A stretch of 64,000 nt of DNA from assembly GCF_024055715.1 (NCBI RefSeq), contig NZ_JAMXMV010000004.1, positions 186,001 through 250,000 on the forward strand, written 5' to 3'. The notes beneath the pieces are model-generated. The model ran no database searches. It was not told the DNA's origin and saw nothing but the letters and a program-made list of their open reading frames with translations. This stretch comes from Actinoallomurus soli (GTDB taxonomy: Bacteria; Actinomycetota; Actinomycetes; Streptosporangiales; Streptosporangiaceae). The translations under genes were made by a program, and so were the position numbers. Shown here in pieces: positions 41,593 through 51,520 of this stretch; position 1 is the stretch's first letter; each line of letters begins with the position of its first letter.

Positions 41593-42888
41593 ATGGAAGT
41601 GATCACGGCACTGCGGCGGCGCGGTTTCCTGGCGTCGGCGTGGCCGTGGCGGAGCCTGGCGTACCTGGTGACCAGTTCGGTTCCCGGAGCGCTCGTGCTG
41701 ACCATCGTGGCGGCGGTGCTGATCGTCGGCGGAACCCTGGCCTCGGCGCTCGTCGGGTTGCCGATGCTGGCGGCGCTGGCCTTCGCGGGCGTGCCGGTCG
41801 CGGCGTTCGAGCGGTGGCGGCTGCGCCTGGTGGACCCCGAGCCGGTGGCCGACCCGCACCGTGTCCCGGACGGGCCGGGCGTCGGCACGTGGCTGGCGAC
41901 CCGGGTGCGTGAGCCCGCGACCTGGCGGGAGCTGGGCTTCACGGTGCTGCTCGCCACCGTCTTGTGGCCGATGGACCTGGCCGTCGCCGCGGCGGGGGCC
42001 GCCCTGCCGGTCACGCTGCTCACCGCGTGGATGCCCGTCCTGTCGGGCGGACGACGCGGGCTGGGGCCGGGTCTGGCGATCCACAGCCCCGCGCAGGCGC
42101 TGGCGGCGCTGCCCGCCGGGATCATTCTGCTGGCGGCCGGCGCCTACCTGATCACCGCGGCGGCGGCCGGGCGGGCGGCGCTGACCCGGCGGCTGCTGAG
42201 CCCACGCCCCGACGAGGCGGCGCGGCTGCTGGCGGAGGTGACCGGGTCCCGCGCCCGGCTGGTCAACGCCTTCGAGGCCGAGCGCCGCCGCATCGAACGC
42301 GACCTGCACGACGGCGCCCAGCAGCGGCTCGTCGCGATCGCCACCAGCCTCGGCCTGGCCCTGCTCGACCTGCCTCCCGGGCCCGCCGCCGACCACGTCG
42401 CGCACGCCCACCGGCAGTCCCGGCTGGCGCTCACCGAACTGCGCGAGCTGATCCACGGCATCCATCCGCAGGTCCTGACCCAGCACGGGCTGGCCGCCGC
42501 CGTGCAGGACGCCGCAGACCGTTCGCCGTTGCCGGTGGACCTCGCCCTGGAGCTCACCGGCCGGCTACCCGCCCCCGTGGAGGCCACCGGGTATTTCATC
42601 GTCTGCGAGGCCCTGGCCAACATCGCCCGGCACAGCGACGCCGACCGTGCCTGGATCACCGTCGGGCACCGCGCCGGCACGCTGCTCCTGGAGATCGGCG
42701 ATGATGGCGTCGGAGGCGCCGACCCGGCCGGCGGCAGCGGCCTGACCGGTCTGTCCGACCGGCTCGCGGTCATCGGCGGCGTCCTCACCCTGTCCAGCCC
42801 GCCCGGGGGCCCGACCGTGCTGAAAGTGGAGTTGCCGTGTCCGGAGCCCGTCCCCTCCGCGTCGTCCTCGCCGAAGACGGCGCCCTGA
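41593..42888 (+). CDS. Sensor histidine kinase, HisKA_3 (NarL-type) class
   Basis: 431 residues. The first 200 form a membrane sensor with four hydrophobic segments (about 23-47, 52-70, 115-150, 168-190). The phospho-acceptor is His239 in AERRRIERDLHDGAQQRLVA. ATP-binding boxes are CEALANIARHSDADRAWITV (N box), EIGDDGVGGADPAGGSGLTG (G1/G2) and LSDRLAVIGGVLTLSSPPGG. It phosphorylates the response regulator whose gene overlaps its 3' end by 52 bases. The pair is divergent from the ABC exporter, the standard arrangement for sensing a membrane-active compound and inducing its export. Confidence 0.93.
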   Translation: MEVITALRRRGFLASAWPWRSLAYLVTSSVPGALVLTIVAAVLIVGGTLASALVGLPMLAALAFAGVPVAAFERWRLRLVDPEPVADPHRVPDGPGVGTWLATRVREPATWRELGFTVLLATVLWPMDLAVAAAGAALPVTLLTAWMPVLSGGRRGLGPGLAIHSPAQALAALPAGIILLAAGAYLITAAAAGRAALTRRLLSPRPDEAARLLAEVTGSRARLVNAFEAERRRIERDLHDGAQQRLVAIATSLGLALLDLPPGPAADHVAHAHRQSRLALTELRELIHGIHPQVLTQHGLAAAVQDAADRSPLPVDLALELTGRLPAPVEATGYFIVCEALANIARHSDADRAWITVGHRAGTLLLEIGDDGVGGADPAGGSGLTGLSDRLAVIGGVLTLSSPPGGPTVLKVELPCPEPVPSASSSPKTAP

Positions 42889-43496
42889 TGCGCGATGGAC
42901 TGACCGCCGTGCTCACCCGGTTCGGACACCAGGTCGTCCAGGCGGTCGGGGACGCGCCGGCGCTCGCCGCCGCAGTCGAGACGCACAGGCCCGACATCGT
43001 CGTCACCGACGTGCGCATGCCTCCCACCCAGACCGACGACGGCCTGCGCGCCGCGATCGCCCTGCGCGAGCGCCACCCCGACCTGCCGGTGCTGGTGCTC
43101 AGCCAGTACATCGAGACGGCCTCGGCCGGTGAACTCCTCGGCTCCACCGACGCCCGCGCAGTCGGCTACCTGCTGAAGGACCGCGTCATCGACGTCACCG
43201 ACTTCGCCGACGCCGTCCACAAGGTCGCGGAGGGTGGCATCATCATCGACCCGGAGGTGATCCGCCACCTGCTGGGCCGCCGCCGCGACCCGCTGGAACG
43301 CCTCACCCCCCGCGAACGCGAGGTGCTGGCGTTGATGGCGCAAGGCCACTCCAACACCGCCATCGCCCAGGCGCTCACGGTCTCACCCGCCGCCGTCGGC
43401 AAGCACATCAACAACATTCTGGCCAAACTCGACCTTCCCCCGGACGCCGATGTCCACCGCCGGGTCCTGGCCGTCCTCACCTTTCTCCGCTCCTGA
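42837..43496 (+). CDS. NarL/FixJ-family response regulator
   Basis: 219 residues from a GTG inside the kinase gene. The receiver domain has the acidic pair LAEDGALMRDGLTAVL, phospho-acceptor Asp58 in PDIVVTDVRMPP, and the conserved Lys in GYLLKDRVID. The LuxR-type helix-turn-helix is LTPREREVLALMAQGHSNTA, IAQALTVSPAAVGKHINNIL. It is the cognate partner of the upstream kinase, and its most likely target is the divergent ABC exporter promoter at 41460-41592. Confidence 0.95.
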   Translation: MSGARPLRVVLAEDGALMRDGLTAVLTRFGHQVVQAVGDAPALAAAVETHRPDIVVTDVRMPPTQTDDGLRAAIALRERHPDLPVLVLSQYIETASAGELLGSTDARAVGYLLKDRVIDVTDFADAVHKVAEGGIIIDPEVIRHLLGRRRDPLERLTPREREVLALMAQGHSNTAIAQALTVSPAAVGKHINNILAKLDLPPDADVHRRVLAVLTFLRS

Positions 43497-43561
43497 ACCC
43501 GGCGGGCACCCGCAACGACCTGCGCCGAACAGGACGGCCGGCGCGGCCGGTCGAAGAACGA

Positions 43562-43600
43562 ACGCCGCCGGCCCGCCCCTGGGGGCATGGCCGGCGGCGT
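43562..43600. terminator. Bidirectional terminator hairpin
   Basis: A perfect 12-bp stem, ACGCCGCCGGCC against GGCCGGCGGCGT, around a 15-base loop. It lies between the convergent response-regulator and ppc genes and is placed to stop both. Confidence 0.75.
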
Positions 43601-43618
43601 ACTGTCGGATCTCGTCGA

Positions 43619-46225
43619 TCAGCCGGTGTTCTGCAGGCCGGCCGCGACTCCCGCGGCGGCGAGAAGCAGGAGGTCCTCGATCCGCTCACGCTCGGCGTCG
43701 TCGTCGACCCCGGCCCGCAGCTCCTGCAGCGCGCGCAGCTGGAGGTGGGACAGCGCGTCGACGTACGGGTTGCGCAGCTCGACCGCGCGGGACAGCACCC
43801 GGCGGTTCTCGAGGAGCCGGGTGTGCCCGGTGACCTCCAGGACCAGGGAGCTCGTGCGGTCGTACTCGGCCAGGACCGTCTCGGCCAGCTCCGGCCGGTC
43901 GCCGAGGGCGAGGTAGCGCTCGGCGATGGCGCGGTCGGTCTTGGCCAGGCTCATCTCGGCGTTGTCCAGCAGCGCGGCGAACAGCGGCCACGACTGGTAC
44001 GCCTCGCGCAGGGCGTCCATGTCCTCGGCGGCGGCCAGGCCGCTGCCCAGGCCGTACCAGCCGGGCAGGTTGACCCGCGTCTGCGTCCAGGAGAACACCC
44101 ACGGGATCGCCCGCAGGTCGTCCAGCGAGGTCGTCGCCTTGCGGCGGGACGGCCGGGAGCCGAGCCGGAGGTTGCCCAGCTCGTTCAGCGGGCTGACCCG
44201 GGCGAACCACTCCGGAAAGCCCGGCGACTCCACCAGCGACCGGAACGTCCGCTCCGCGGCGACACTGATCTTGTCGGCCAGCGGACGGAACCGCTCGGCC
44301 GCCGCGACCGCGTGCTCCTGCACCGCCGGCGTCGAGGCCAGCAGCACCGCGTTGGCGACCTGCTCGACGTGGCGCTGGGCGATCTCCGCGTGGCCGTACC
44401 GCGCGAAGATGACCTCGCCCTGCTCGGTGACCTTGAACCGGCCGGCGACCGAGCCCGGCGCCTGTGCCAGCACGGCGCGGTTGGCCGGGCCGCCGCCGCG
44501 GCCGAGCGCGCCGCCGCGGCCGTGGAACATCGTGAGCCTCACGTCGTGCCGGTCCGCCCAGGCGGCGAGCGCGGCCTGCGTGTCGTACAGCTTGAGGGTC
44601 GCCGTCGTGGGGCCGAGCTGCTTGGCCGAGTCGGAGTAGCCGAGCATGACCTCCATGCGGCGGCCGGTCTCCAGCAGGCGGCGGCGCACCGGCGCGAGGT
44701 GCAGCATGCCGTCCAGCACGGCCGGGGACCGGTCGAGGTCCTCGCCCGTCTCGAACAGCGGCACGACGTCCAGCACGGGCGCCCGGCCGCCGATCGCGGC
44801 GGCCTCGGCCAGCTCGTACACGGCGGCGACGTCGTCGGCGGTGCGGGTGAAGGAGATGACGTAGCGGCGGCAGGCGTCCACGCCGAACCGCTCCTGCACC
44901 CACGACACGACCCGCAGCGTGTCGAGGACCTCCTCGGTCTGCTCGCTGAGCGGTCCGCCGGCGCGGACCTCGGCGAGGGCCTTCTCGTGCACCGCGGAGT
45001 GCTGGCGGACCTCCAGCTCGGCCAGGTGGAACCCGAAGGTCTCCACCTGCCAGATCAGGTGCTGCAACTCGCCGTACGCCTGGCGCCGCGCGCCCGCCGC
45101 GACCAGGGACTCCTGGACGATGCGCAGGTCGGCCAGCAGGTCGTCGGGGCCGCGGTACGCCAGGTCGGCGTGGCGCAGCCGGGTGGCGTTGATCCGCTCG
45201 GCGGCGTACAGCAGGAACACGCGGTGCGGCTCGCCCGGCGACCGCTTGGCGATCTCGGCGCACAGCTCGGGCTGGGCGGCGCGGGCGGCGGCGAGCGCGC
45301 CGCGCAGCGCCTCGGACGGCGGCGTCGTCGTCTCGTGCACGGTCAGCGTGCGGCCGATCCGGGTGCAGGCGTTGCCCAGCGCGCGCAGGATGTGGTCGGC
45401 CTGGACGCCGATCGCCTCCCGGGTGATCTGCGCGGTGACGAACGGGTTGCCGTCGCGGTCGCCGCCGATCCAACTGCCGTAGTGCAGGAACGGCTTGGCC
45501 AGCGGCGGCCGCTCGCCCGTGCCGGGCGCCAGCGCGGCGTCGAGCGAACGGTAGATCGCCGGGACCACCCGGAAGATCGTCTCGTCGAACATCGCCATCG
45601 CGGTGCGGACCTCGTCGAGCGGGTCCGGCTTCGTGCGGCGCAGCTGCGAGGTGCGCCAGAGCAGGTCGATCTCCTCGACCAGCCGGCGGGTGATCTCCTC
45701 GCGCTCCCCGCTGCCCGCGCGCGGGTCGTTCAGGTCGGTGAGCAGCTCGCTGATCCGCAGGATCGCGGTGACGACCGCGCGGCGGCGCGCCTCCGTCGGG
45801 TGCGCCGTCAGGACCGGGCGCAGCTCCAGGTCCTCCAGCAGCTCACGGACGCGGTCCTCACCGATCTCGGCGACCGCGGCGGCGACGGACTCGCGCTGCG
45901 GCGTCTCGCCGGTGTCCCGCTCCCGGAGCGTGCGGATCCGCTGGTGCTCCTCGGCGAGGTTGGTCAGGTGGAAGTACACGGTGAACGCGCGGGCCACCAG
46001 CTCCGCGCGATCGATCGCCCAGCCGCCGACGATTGCGGCGACGTCGTCGACGGAGGTCTCGCCCCGGCGCGCGGCGAAGACCGCGTGGCGCAGGGCCTCG
46101 ACGTCGTCGAGCAGGCTCTGCCCTCCGTACTCGACGAGAACGTTGCCCAGGAGTGAACCGAGCAACCGGACGTCACGGCGCAGTGGCTCGGGCATCTCCT
46201 GCCGAGCTGAGTTTCGTGTCGACAC
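43619..46225 (-). CDS. ppc: Phosphoenolpyruvate carboxylase
   Basis: 868 residues from a GTG at 46225 that has a GAGGTG-like ribosome site just upstream; an ATG at 46195 is the alternative. It carboxylates PEP with bicarbonate to oxaloacetate, replenishing the TCA cycle. Key signatures are LTAHPTEARRRAVVTAILRI (catalytic His), GSWIGGDRDGNPFVTAQITR, VMLGYSDSAKQLGPTTATLK, FHGRGGALGRGGGPANRAVL (the catalytic GRGGxxGRGG loop) and the C-terminal QNTG end. Divergent from the acyl-CoA carboxylase genes, it forms a carboxylation neighbourhood; co-regulation is not shown. Confidence 0.96.
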   Translation of the reverse strand: MSTRNSARQEMPEPLRRDVRLLGSLLGNVLVEYGGQSLLDDVEALRHAVFAARRGETSVDDVAAIVGGWAIDRAELVARAFTVYFHLTNLAEEHQRIRTLRERDTGETPQRESVAAAVAEIGEDRVRELLEDLELRPVLTAHPTEARRRAVVTAILRISELLTDLNDPRAGSGEREEITRRLVEEIDLLWRTSQLRRTKPDPLDEVRTAMAMFDETIFRVVPAIYRSLDAALAPGTGERPPLAKPFLHYGSWIGGDRDGNPFVTAQITREAIGVQADHILRALGNACTRIGRTLTVHETTTPPSEALRGALAAARAAQPELCAEIAKRSPGEPHRVFLLYAAERINATRLRHADLAYRGPDDLLADLRIVQESLVAAGARRQAYGELQHLIWQVETFGFHLAELEVRQHSAVHEKALAEVRAGGPLSEQTEEVLDTLRVVSWVQERFGVDACRRYVISFTRTADDVAAVYELAEAAAIGGRAPVLDVVPLFETGEDLDRSPAVLDGMLHLAPVRRRLLETGRRMEVMLGYSDSAKQLGPTTATLKLYDTQAALAAWADRHDVRLTMFHGRGGALGRGGGPANRAVLAQAPGSVAGRFKVTEQGEVIFARYGHAEIAQRHVEQVANAVLLASTPAVQEHAVAAAERFRPLADKISVAAERTFRSLVESPGFPEWFARVSPLNELGNLRLGSRPSRRKATTSLDDLRAIPWVFSWTQTRVNLPGWYGLGSGLAAAEDMDALREAYQSWPLFAALLDNAEMSLAKTDRAIAERYLALGDRPELAETVLAEYDRTSSLVLEVTGHTRLLENRRVLSRAVELRNPYVDALSHLQLRALQELRAGVDDDAERERIEDLLLLAAAGVAAGLQNTG

Positions 46226-46350
46226 GCACCTCAGGGTAGTTCGTCCCGCAAGGCGATCCGAGTCCGTCTCGCCTGGTGAGAAGCCGCAGGGAACACGGAG
46301 ATCCCGCCCCTCCTGGCGGGCCGTTCCCACCGCTGGCTAACCTGATCTCC

Positions 46351-47955
46351 ATGGCCACGCAAGCTCCCGAGCCCCTGCCCGCGGACGAGATCGACATCCA
46401 CACCACGGCGGGCAAGATCGCAGACCTGGAGCGCCGCCGGTACGAGGCGGTCCACGCCGGTTCCGCGCGTGCGGTCGAGAAGCAGCACGCCAAGGGCAAG
46501 ATGACCGCCCGCGAGCGCATCGACGCGTTCCTCGACGAGGGGTCCTTCGTCGAGTTCGACGAACTGGCGCAGCACCGCGCGCACGGCTTCGGCGTCGAGA
46601 AGAACCGCCCGTACGGCGACGGCGTCGTCACCGGCCACGGCACGGTCGACGGCCGGCCGGTGGCGATCTTCTCCCAGGACTTCACGGTCGCGGGCGGCTC
46701 GCTCGGCGAGGTGTTCGGCGAGAAGATCGTCAAGGTCATGGACCACGCGCTGAAGACCGGCTGCCCGGTCATCGGCATCAACGACTCCGGTGGCGCGCGC
46801 ATCCAGGAGGGCGTGGTCGCGCTCGGCCTGTACGCCGAGATCTTCAAGCGCAACACCCACGCCTCCGGCGTGATCCCGCAGATCTCCCTGATCATGGGAC
46901 CGTGCGCGGGCGGCGCGGTGTACTCCCCCGCCCTCACCGACTTCATCGTCATGGTCGACCAGACCTCGCACATGTTCATCACCGGGCCGGACGTCATCAA
47001 GACGGTCACCGGCGAGGAGGTGACGTTCGAGGACCTCGGCGGCGCGCACACCCACAACACCAAGTCCGGCGTCGCCCACTACCAGGCGTCGGACGAGCAG
47101 GACGCGCTCGACTACGTCAAGGCGCTGCTGTCCTACCTGCCGTCGAACAACCTGTCCGACCCGCCCGCGTACGACGCCGCCGCGGCGCTGGAGATCACCG
47201 ACGAGGACCTCGAGCTCGACACGCTGATCCCGGACTCGCCGAACCAGCCGTACGACATGCACACCGTCATCGAGCACGTCCTCGACGACGGGGAGTTCCT
47301 CGAGGTCCACGCGATGTTCGCGCCGAACATGGTCTGCGGGTTCGGCCGCGTCGAGGGCCGCTCGGTCGGGATCGTCGCCAACCAGCCGATGCACTTCGCC
47401 GGCACGCTGGACATCGAGGCGTCGGAGAAGGCCGCGCGGTTCGTCCGCACCTGTGACGCGTTCAACATCCCGGTGCTGACCTTCGTCGACGTCCCCGGCT
47501 TCCTGCCGGGCACCGACCAGGAGTGGAACGGCATCATCCGGCACGGCGCCAAGCTGCTGTACGCCTACGCCGAGGCCACCGTGCCGCTCGTCACGGTGAT
47601 CACCCGCAAGGCGTACGGCGGCGCGTACGACGTCATGGGCTCCAAGCACCTCGGCGCGGACATCAACCTGGCCTGGCCGACGGCGCAGATCGCCGTGATG
47701 GGCGCGCAGGGCGCGGTGAACATCCTGTACCGCCGCGAGCTGGCCGCCGCCGAGGACCCCGACACCCGGCGGGCCGAGCTCATCACCGAGTACGAGGACA
47801 CGCTCGCCAACCCCTACATCGCCGCGTCCCGTGGGTACGTCGACGCGGTGATCAAGCCGTCCGAGACGCGCGGCCAGGTCATCAAGGCGCTGCGCGCGCT
47901 CCGCGACAAGCGCAAGACCCTCCCGCCCAAGAAGCACGGCAACATCCCGCTGTAG
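46351..47955 (+). CDS. accD: Acyl-CoA carboxylase beta (carboxyltransferase) subunit
   Basis: 534 residues, the AccD5/PccB type. It transfers carboxyl from carboxybiotin to acetyl- or propionyl-CoA, giving malonyl- or methylmalonyl-CoA for fatty acid and polyketide synthesis. The fused crotonase halves are seen in [60 protein letters not shown] (first oxyanion site), and [40 protein letters not shown] (second site). The N-terminus is chosen at the ATG at 46351; the frame is open further upstream. Gene accE follows 11 bases later; the biotinylated alpha subunit is not in this window, but birA is at 23.8 kb. Confidence 0.93.
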   Translation: MATQAPEPLPADEIDIHTTAGKIADLERRRYEAVHAGSARAVEKQHAKGKMTARERIDAFLDEGSFVEFDELAQHRAHGFGVEKNRPYGDGVVTGHGTVDGRPVAIFSQDFTVAGGSLGEVFGEKIVKVMDHALKTGCPVIGINDSGGARIQEGVVALGLYAEIFKRNTHASGVIPQISLIMGPCAGGAVYSPALTDFIVMVDQTSHMFITGPDVIKTVTGEEVTFEDLGGAHTHNTKSGVAHYQASDEQDALDYVKALLSYLPSNNLSDPPAYDAAAALEITDEDLELDTLIPDSPNQPYDMHTVIEHVLDDGEFLEVHAMFAPNMVCGFGRVEGRSVGIVANQPMHFAGTLDIEASEKAARFVRTCDAFNIPVLTFVDVPGFLPGTDQEWNGIIRHGAKLLYAYAEATVPLVTVITRKAYGGAYDVMGSKHLGADINLAWPTAQIAVMGAQGAVNILYRRELAAAEDPDTRRAELITEYEDTLANPYIAASRGYVDAVIKPSETRGQVIKALRALRDKRKTLPPKKHGNIPL

Positions 47956-47966
47956 GAGAGGACCTG

Positions 47967-48182
47967 ATGAGCGAGCGCCCCTTCCTGCAGGTCGTGCGCG
48001 GAGACGCGACGCCGGAGGAGATCGCCGCCCTGGTGGCGGTGCTGACCGCACGGGCCCGGGCCGCCGAGGCCGCACAGGGGACGCCCCCGCAGCGCCGCTC
48101 GGCCTGGGCCGACCGCTCCCGGCAGCTCCGCCGCCCCCTCCCCCACGGCCCCGGCACCTGGCGCACCAGCGCCCTGCCATAA
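47967..48182 (+). CDS. accE: Acyl-CoA carboxylase epsilon subunit
   Basis: 71 residues starting MSERPFLQVVRGDATPEEIA, followed by ALVAVLTARARAAEAA. This is the signature of the actinobacterial AccE/PccE epsilon subunit, which bridges alpha and beta subunits and raises activity. The remainder (QRRSAWADRSRQLRRPLPHG, GTWRTSALP) is the usual basic tail. AGGAGAGG lies a few bases before the ATG. It is co-transcribed with accD. Confidence 0.92.
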   Translation: MSERPFLQVVRGDATPEEIAALVAVLTARARAAEAAQGTPPQRRSAWADRSRQLRRPLPHGPGTWRTSALP

Positions 48183-48591
48183 GGACCTCCTCACAAAAGG
48201 CGACGAAGCCGTCACAGACAGCGATCTTCATCTGGACCTGGTCAGATGAGGGAGATCGCCATGTCCGTTCACCCTCACAGCGCTCCTCCGGCGGTGGCCG
48301 TCGGCGGCCCGACCGCGCCCGGGCCCGTACGTGGTGCGCCCCCGCTCCACCATGTGGCCTGGGTCGGGTCGGAGCCGTCGCCGTGCCTCTTCTCCCTCCT
48401 CTGTCCCGTGAACGATGCTCACCGGGCCGGCCGCGTCGGCCGGGCAGGCGATGTCGTTCCTGGCGGCGGGGCGGCACGGCGCCGAGGTGCCGCCCCGTCG
48501 TCGACGGTAGGGAAGGCCCGACGGGGAGACCAGTGTCACCGTGCACAGTGGAGCCGCCGCCCGGTGATGGAACGCTGCGTGGGTTCCGAAC
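48183..48591. other. 409-base stretch without a convincing gene
   Basis: No frame here has a recognisable protein. A plus-strand ATG at 48261 has GGGAG seven bases upstream and stays open for 116 codons into the end of the PucR gene, but its product (MSVHPHSAPPAVAVGGPTAP and on) is low-complexity Pro/Ala/Arg. CATCTG at 48229-48234 and CAGATG at 48243-48248 form a dyad with an 8-base spacer just upstream of that ATG. Either a regulatory dyad and a decayed gene are present, or the region is spacer. Confidence 0.4.
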
Positions 48592-50058
48592 TCAGGTGTC
48601 CAGGACCTTGAGGGCGAACCACAGGTCGTAGCGCGCTGACGGGCCGTTCAGCAGCGAGCGTCCGAGGACCTCCTCCGTCCGGATCAACCGTTTGCGCACG
48701 CCGGAGGGCGAGATGCCCAGCGCGGAGGCGGTGGTGTCCAGGCGGGCGTCGTTGGCCAGCCACACGCGGAGTGTCGTCATGAACGGCTCCGTGCCCGCCC
48801 GGAGGAGAGGCGCCACTTGCAGGTCCGCCCAACGGCGCACCTCCGGATCGTCGAGCAGTTCCTCCAGGGTGGCCGGGCCGTCGGCACCGGCGGGGCCGCC
48901 GAGGACGCGTAGCGCGAGATGGAGCGTCGCCTGGGTGTCAAGGCTGCTCAGTGGCCGGCGCAGCAACCCTTCGATGTACCGCAGCCGCGCGGCCAGCGTG
49001 TTGCGGTGGATCTTCAGTTGCCGCGCGGCCCCTCCGTAGAAGTCCAGCCAGGCCCCGAGGGTGGTGGTCAGGGCGGCGGCGTCGGGATCCTGGGCGCGCT
49101 GGGGCCGGTGGCCCGTGAGCGGCTCCAGCGTCGCCGCGACCCAGGCGTATCCGCGGGGGCGCACGAGCGCCGCCAGCTCACCGCGCCGGCTGAACCGCGC
49201 GAACCTTCTCTTGCCGTTCCGGGCCACCGCCAGCGCGTGGAAGGCCTGCTCGTACCCCGTCAAGAAGTCCCGGAGTGCGACGGCGTCACTACCGCCGACT
49301 TTGACCCCGCCCGCGACGTCGACGAAATCGCACAATGCGTCTCCGAGGTCGTCCGGCTCGGCCGATGCGGGGGCCAGGACGATGACATGCCGGCTGTAGA
49401 CCAGACACCGAACGATCCAGGCCCGGCCGCCCGATGCCTGCTCGCAGTGGTCGATGGTGCGGGCCCGGGCGGCGGGCGGACCCTCCACAACGAAGACCCG
49501 GAGCGGGTCGGCGAGCGCGGGGCCGAGAGTCGCGGCGACCCGGCGGGCGGCATCGAACTGGCCGACCATGAGAAGGTCGAGAACCGCCTCCCTGGCCTGC
49601 CGCTCCGCCCTGTCCACGCGCCGGTACCGAAGGTCCAGAGCATCCGCGCGCCGGCGTAGACCCACCAACTGGGCCGCGTCGCCGATCAGCACTCGTACGT
49701 CCGCGGTGAAACGGTCCCGCCGGATGACCACCAGCGTGGCGTCGTCACCATCCACGCCGACTCGCTGGATGTGGACGATGCTGCCGCCGACCTCGGCGAC
49801 GGCGGCCCGTACCTCGCCGGTGACGACTCTGTCGACCTCTCCCGCCGCACGCCGCAGGATGTCCCAGGGAACTTCGGGGAAGGCATGCAGCGGCGCGCCG
49901 TACCGGTCGAGCAGCACGACCGTCCCATCAACGCGCCCCGCCAGCCACCGTAAAAGGCGCTCGAGGCCGTCGGCCGAGGCCGCCTCCCGGTGCATCTTCC
50001 GGAGGTCGTCGGCGGTGTGCTCCAGACCGTGTCCCTGCTCATCTCGGATGGCCGTCAT
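48592..50058 (-). CDS. PucR-family regulator with two C-terminal HTH domains
   Basis: 488 residues, soluble. Residues 1-140 form a GAF/PucR-like sensor (GRVDGTVVLLDRYGAPLHAF). Residues 150-290 form a GGDEF-like helper domain. Two HTH_30 domains follow: residues 333-386 (LGAWLDFYGGAARQLKIHRN, TLAARLRYIEGLL) and residues 429-486 (LRVWLANDARLDTTASALGI, SPSGVRKRLIRTEEVLGRSL). Most PucR regulators carry only one. The start is the ATG at 50058 with GGAGCG upstream; the open frame continues 34 codons further. No clear target gene adjoins. Confidence 0.85.
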   Translation of the reverse strand: MTAIRDEQGHGLEHTADDLRKMHREAASADGLERLLRWLAGRVDGTVVLLDRYGAPLHAFPEVPWDILRRAAGEVDRVVTGEVRAAVAEVGGSIVHIQRVGVDGDDATLVVIRRDRFTADVRVLIGDAAQLVGLRRRADALDLRYRRVDRAERQAREAVLDLLMVGQFDAARRVAATLGPALADPLRVFVVEGPPAARARTIDHCEQASGGRAWIVRCLVYSRHVIVLAPASAEPDDLGDALCDFVDVAGGVKVGGSDAVALRDFLTGYEQAFHALAVARNGKRRFARFSRRGELAALVRPRGYAWVAATLEPLTGHRPQRAQDPDAAALTTTLGAWLDFYGGAARQLKIHRNTLAARLRYIEGLLRRPLSSLDTQATLHLALRVLGGPAGADGPATLEELLDDPEVRRWADLQVAPLLRAGTEPFMTTLRVWLANDARLDTTASALGISPSGVRKRLIRTEEVLGRSLLNGPSARYDLWFALKVLDT

Positions 50059-50316
50059 CGTCCGCGCTCCCGGCCGCAACGGATAGCCCGACGCACAACC
50101 AGCAGCATGCGGCATCGCGTGCCGCCGGGACAAGTTGGTCCTTAGACGCATAGTGAACACGGAGGCACGGAGGCGATCGGTCTAGGACGTTCGTCACCCG
50201 GAACGTCAAGGACGTCGCGCGGACCGGGGTACGCCCGCTCGACCCGTTCGAGCCGATGGCAACCTCTTCGTAATTATCCGCTCACGATCCGCCCTCGGGG
50301 GCTAGGTTCGGCGCCT

Positions 50317-51510
50317 ATGAAGGGGTGCAGGGCGGCGCCGCGCGTCGGGGTCGCGGTGACATGGGCCGTCGGGTGCGCGGTGCTCTGCGGGTGTCAGTCG
50401 GTGCCGTTCCGCGGCCGGCCGGGGCCCGACTCGCCGGTCCTGGCGCTGGGCGGGCCGGCGCCGTACGTCCGGCCGTCCGTCACGCCGCCGCCCTCGCCGC
50501 TCAGCCGCCCCGCCGGCTCGCCCGACCGGCGGCCCGGCGTCTACGCCGCGACGCGGGCCGGCATGCTCGGGCCCGCCGCGCGGCACCTGCCGCCACGGGT
50601 GTACGTCCCGGTCAGCGGCGGAACCGCGGTCGAGGTCGTCGACGCCCGTACGTACCGCCCGATCCGCCGCATCCCGGTCGGCCGCGTGCCACGGCAGGTC
50701 GTCCCGTCGTGGGATCTGCGGACCCTGTGGGTCACCGAGGCGGCCGGCCTCGTGCCGATCGACGCGCGCACCGGCGCACTCGGCCGTACGGTGCCGGTCC
50801 CCGATCCCGTCGACCTGTACTTCACCCTCGACGGCCGGTCCTCCCTGGTCCTGGGCGCACGGCCGGGCCGCCTGCAGATCCGCGACCCCCGGACCCTGCG
50901 GCTCCGGTCGACCGTCCGCCTGCCCTGCCCCGACCCGGCCGCGGCGGACCTGTCGGCCGACGGATCGACGATGGCGGTGGCGTGTGCCGGCGGGCGGCTC
51001 GTCCGCGTCGACCTCGAACGGCGGTCCGCCACGGCGACGGGCCCGCTCGCCTCGGACGCGCGGCTCCAGGACGTCCGCCTGTCCCCGGACGGCACGGCCT
51101 TCTTCGTCGCCGACGCCGGGCGCGGCGGCGTGTGGGTGGTCGACGCCGCGGGCCTGCGGCCGGCCGGGTTCATCCCCACCGGGCGCGGCGCGCACGGGCT
51201 GTACCCCAGCCGCGACGCCGCCACCCTCTACGTCACCGACGGCGCCGCGCGTACGGTCTCACTGATCTCCGTCGCCGACCACCGCCTCGTGAACCGGTGG
51301 CGGCTTCCGGTGGCGCCCGACATGGGCGGGGTGTCGGCGGACGGCCGGGTGCTGTGGCTGTCCGCCCGGCAGGCCGACACGGTCGTCGCCGTCTCGACGC
51401 GCACCGGGCGGATCATCCGTCGGCTGCCCGCCGGACCCGCCCCGCACGGTCTGTGCGTCTTCCCGCAGCCCGGCCGGTTCTCCCTGGGCCACACCGGCAA
51501 CTACCGGTAG
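50317..51510 (+). CDS. Beta-propeller (YVTN-like) lipoprotein
   Basis: 397 residues. The N-terminus MKGCRAAPRVGVAVTWAVGC ends in a lipobox (AVLCGC), so the protein is probably diacylglycerol-modified on Cys26 and anchored outside the membrane. A Pro-rich linker (about 30-75) precedes a propeller of six or seven blades, each with a YVTN/SxDG pattern: RVYVPVSGGTAVEVVDARTY, WDLRTLWVTEAAGLVPIDAR, LSPDGTAFFVADAGRGGVWV, SRDAATLYVTDGAARTVSLI. Such domains bind proteins or cofactors; no catalytic residues can be named. It lies downstream of the PucR promoter and next to the Tad locus, convergent with it. Confidence 0.85.
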   Translation: MKGCRAAPRVGVAVTWAVGCAVLCGCQSVPFRGRPGPDSPVLALGGPAPYVRPSVTPPPSPLSRPAGSPDRRPGVYAATRAGMLGPAARHLPPRVYVPVSGGTAVEVVDARTYRPIRRIPVGRVPRQVVPSWDLRTLWVTEAAGLVPIDARTGALGRTVPVPDPVDLYFTLDGRSSLVLGARPGRLQIRDPRTLRLRSTVRLPCPDPAAADLSADGSTMAVACAGGRLVRVDLERRSATATGPLASDARLQDVRLSPDGTAFFVADAGRGGVWVVDAAGLRPAGFIPTGRGAHGLYPSRDAATLYVTDGAARTVSLISVADHRLVNRWRLPVAPDMGGVSADGRVLWLSARQADTVVAVSTRTGRIIRRLPAGPAPHGLCVFPQPGRFSLGHTGNYR

Positions 51511-51520
51511 GCCCGCCCGC

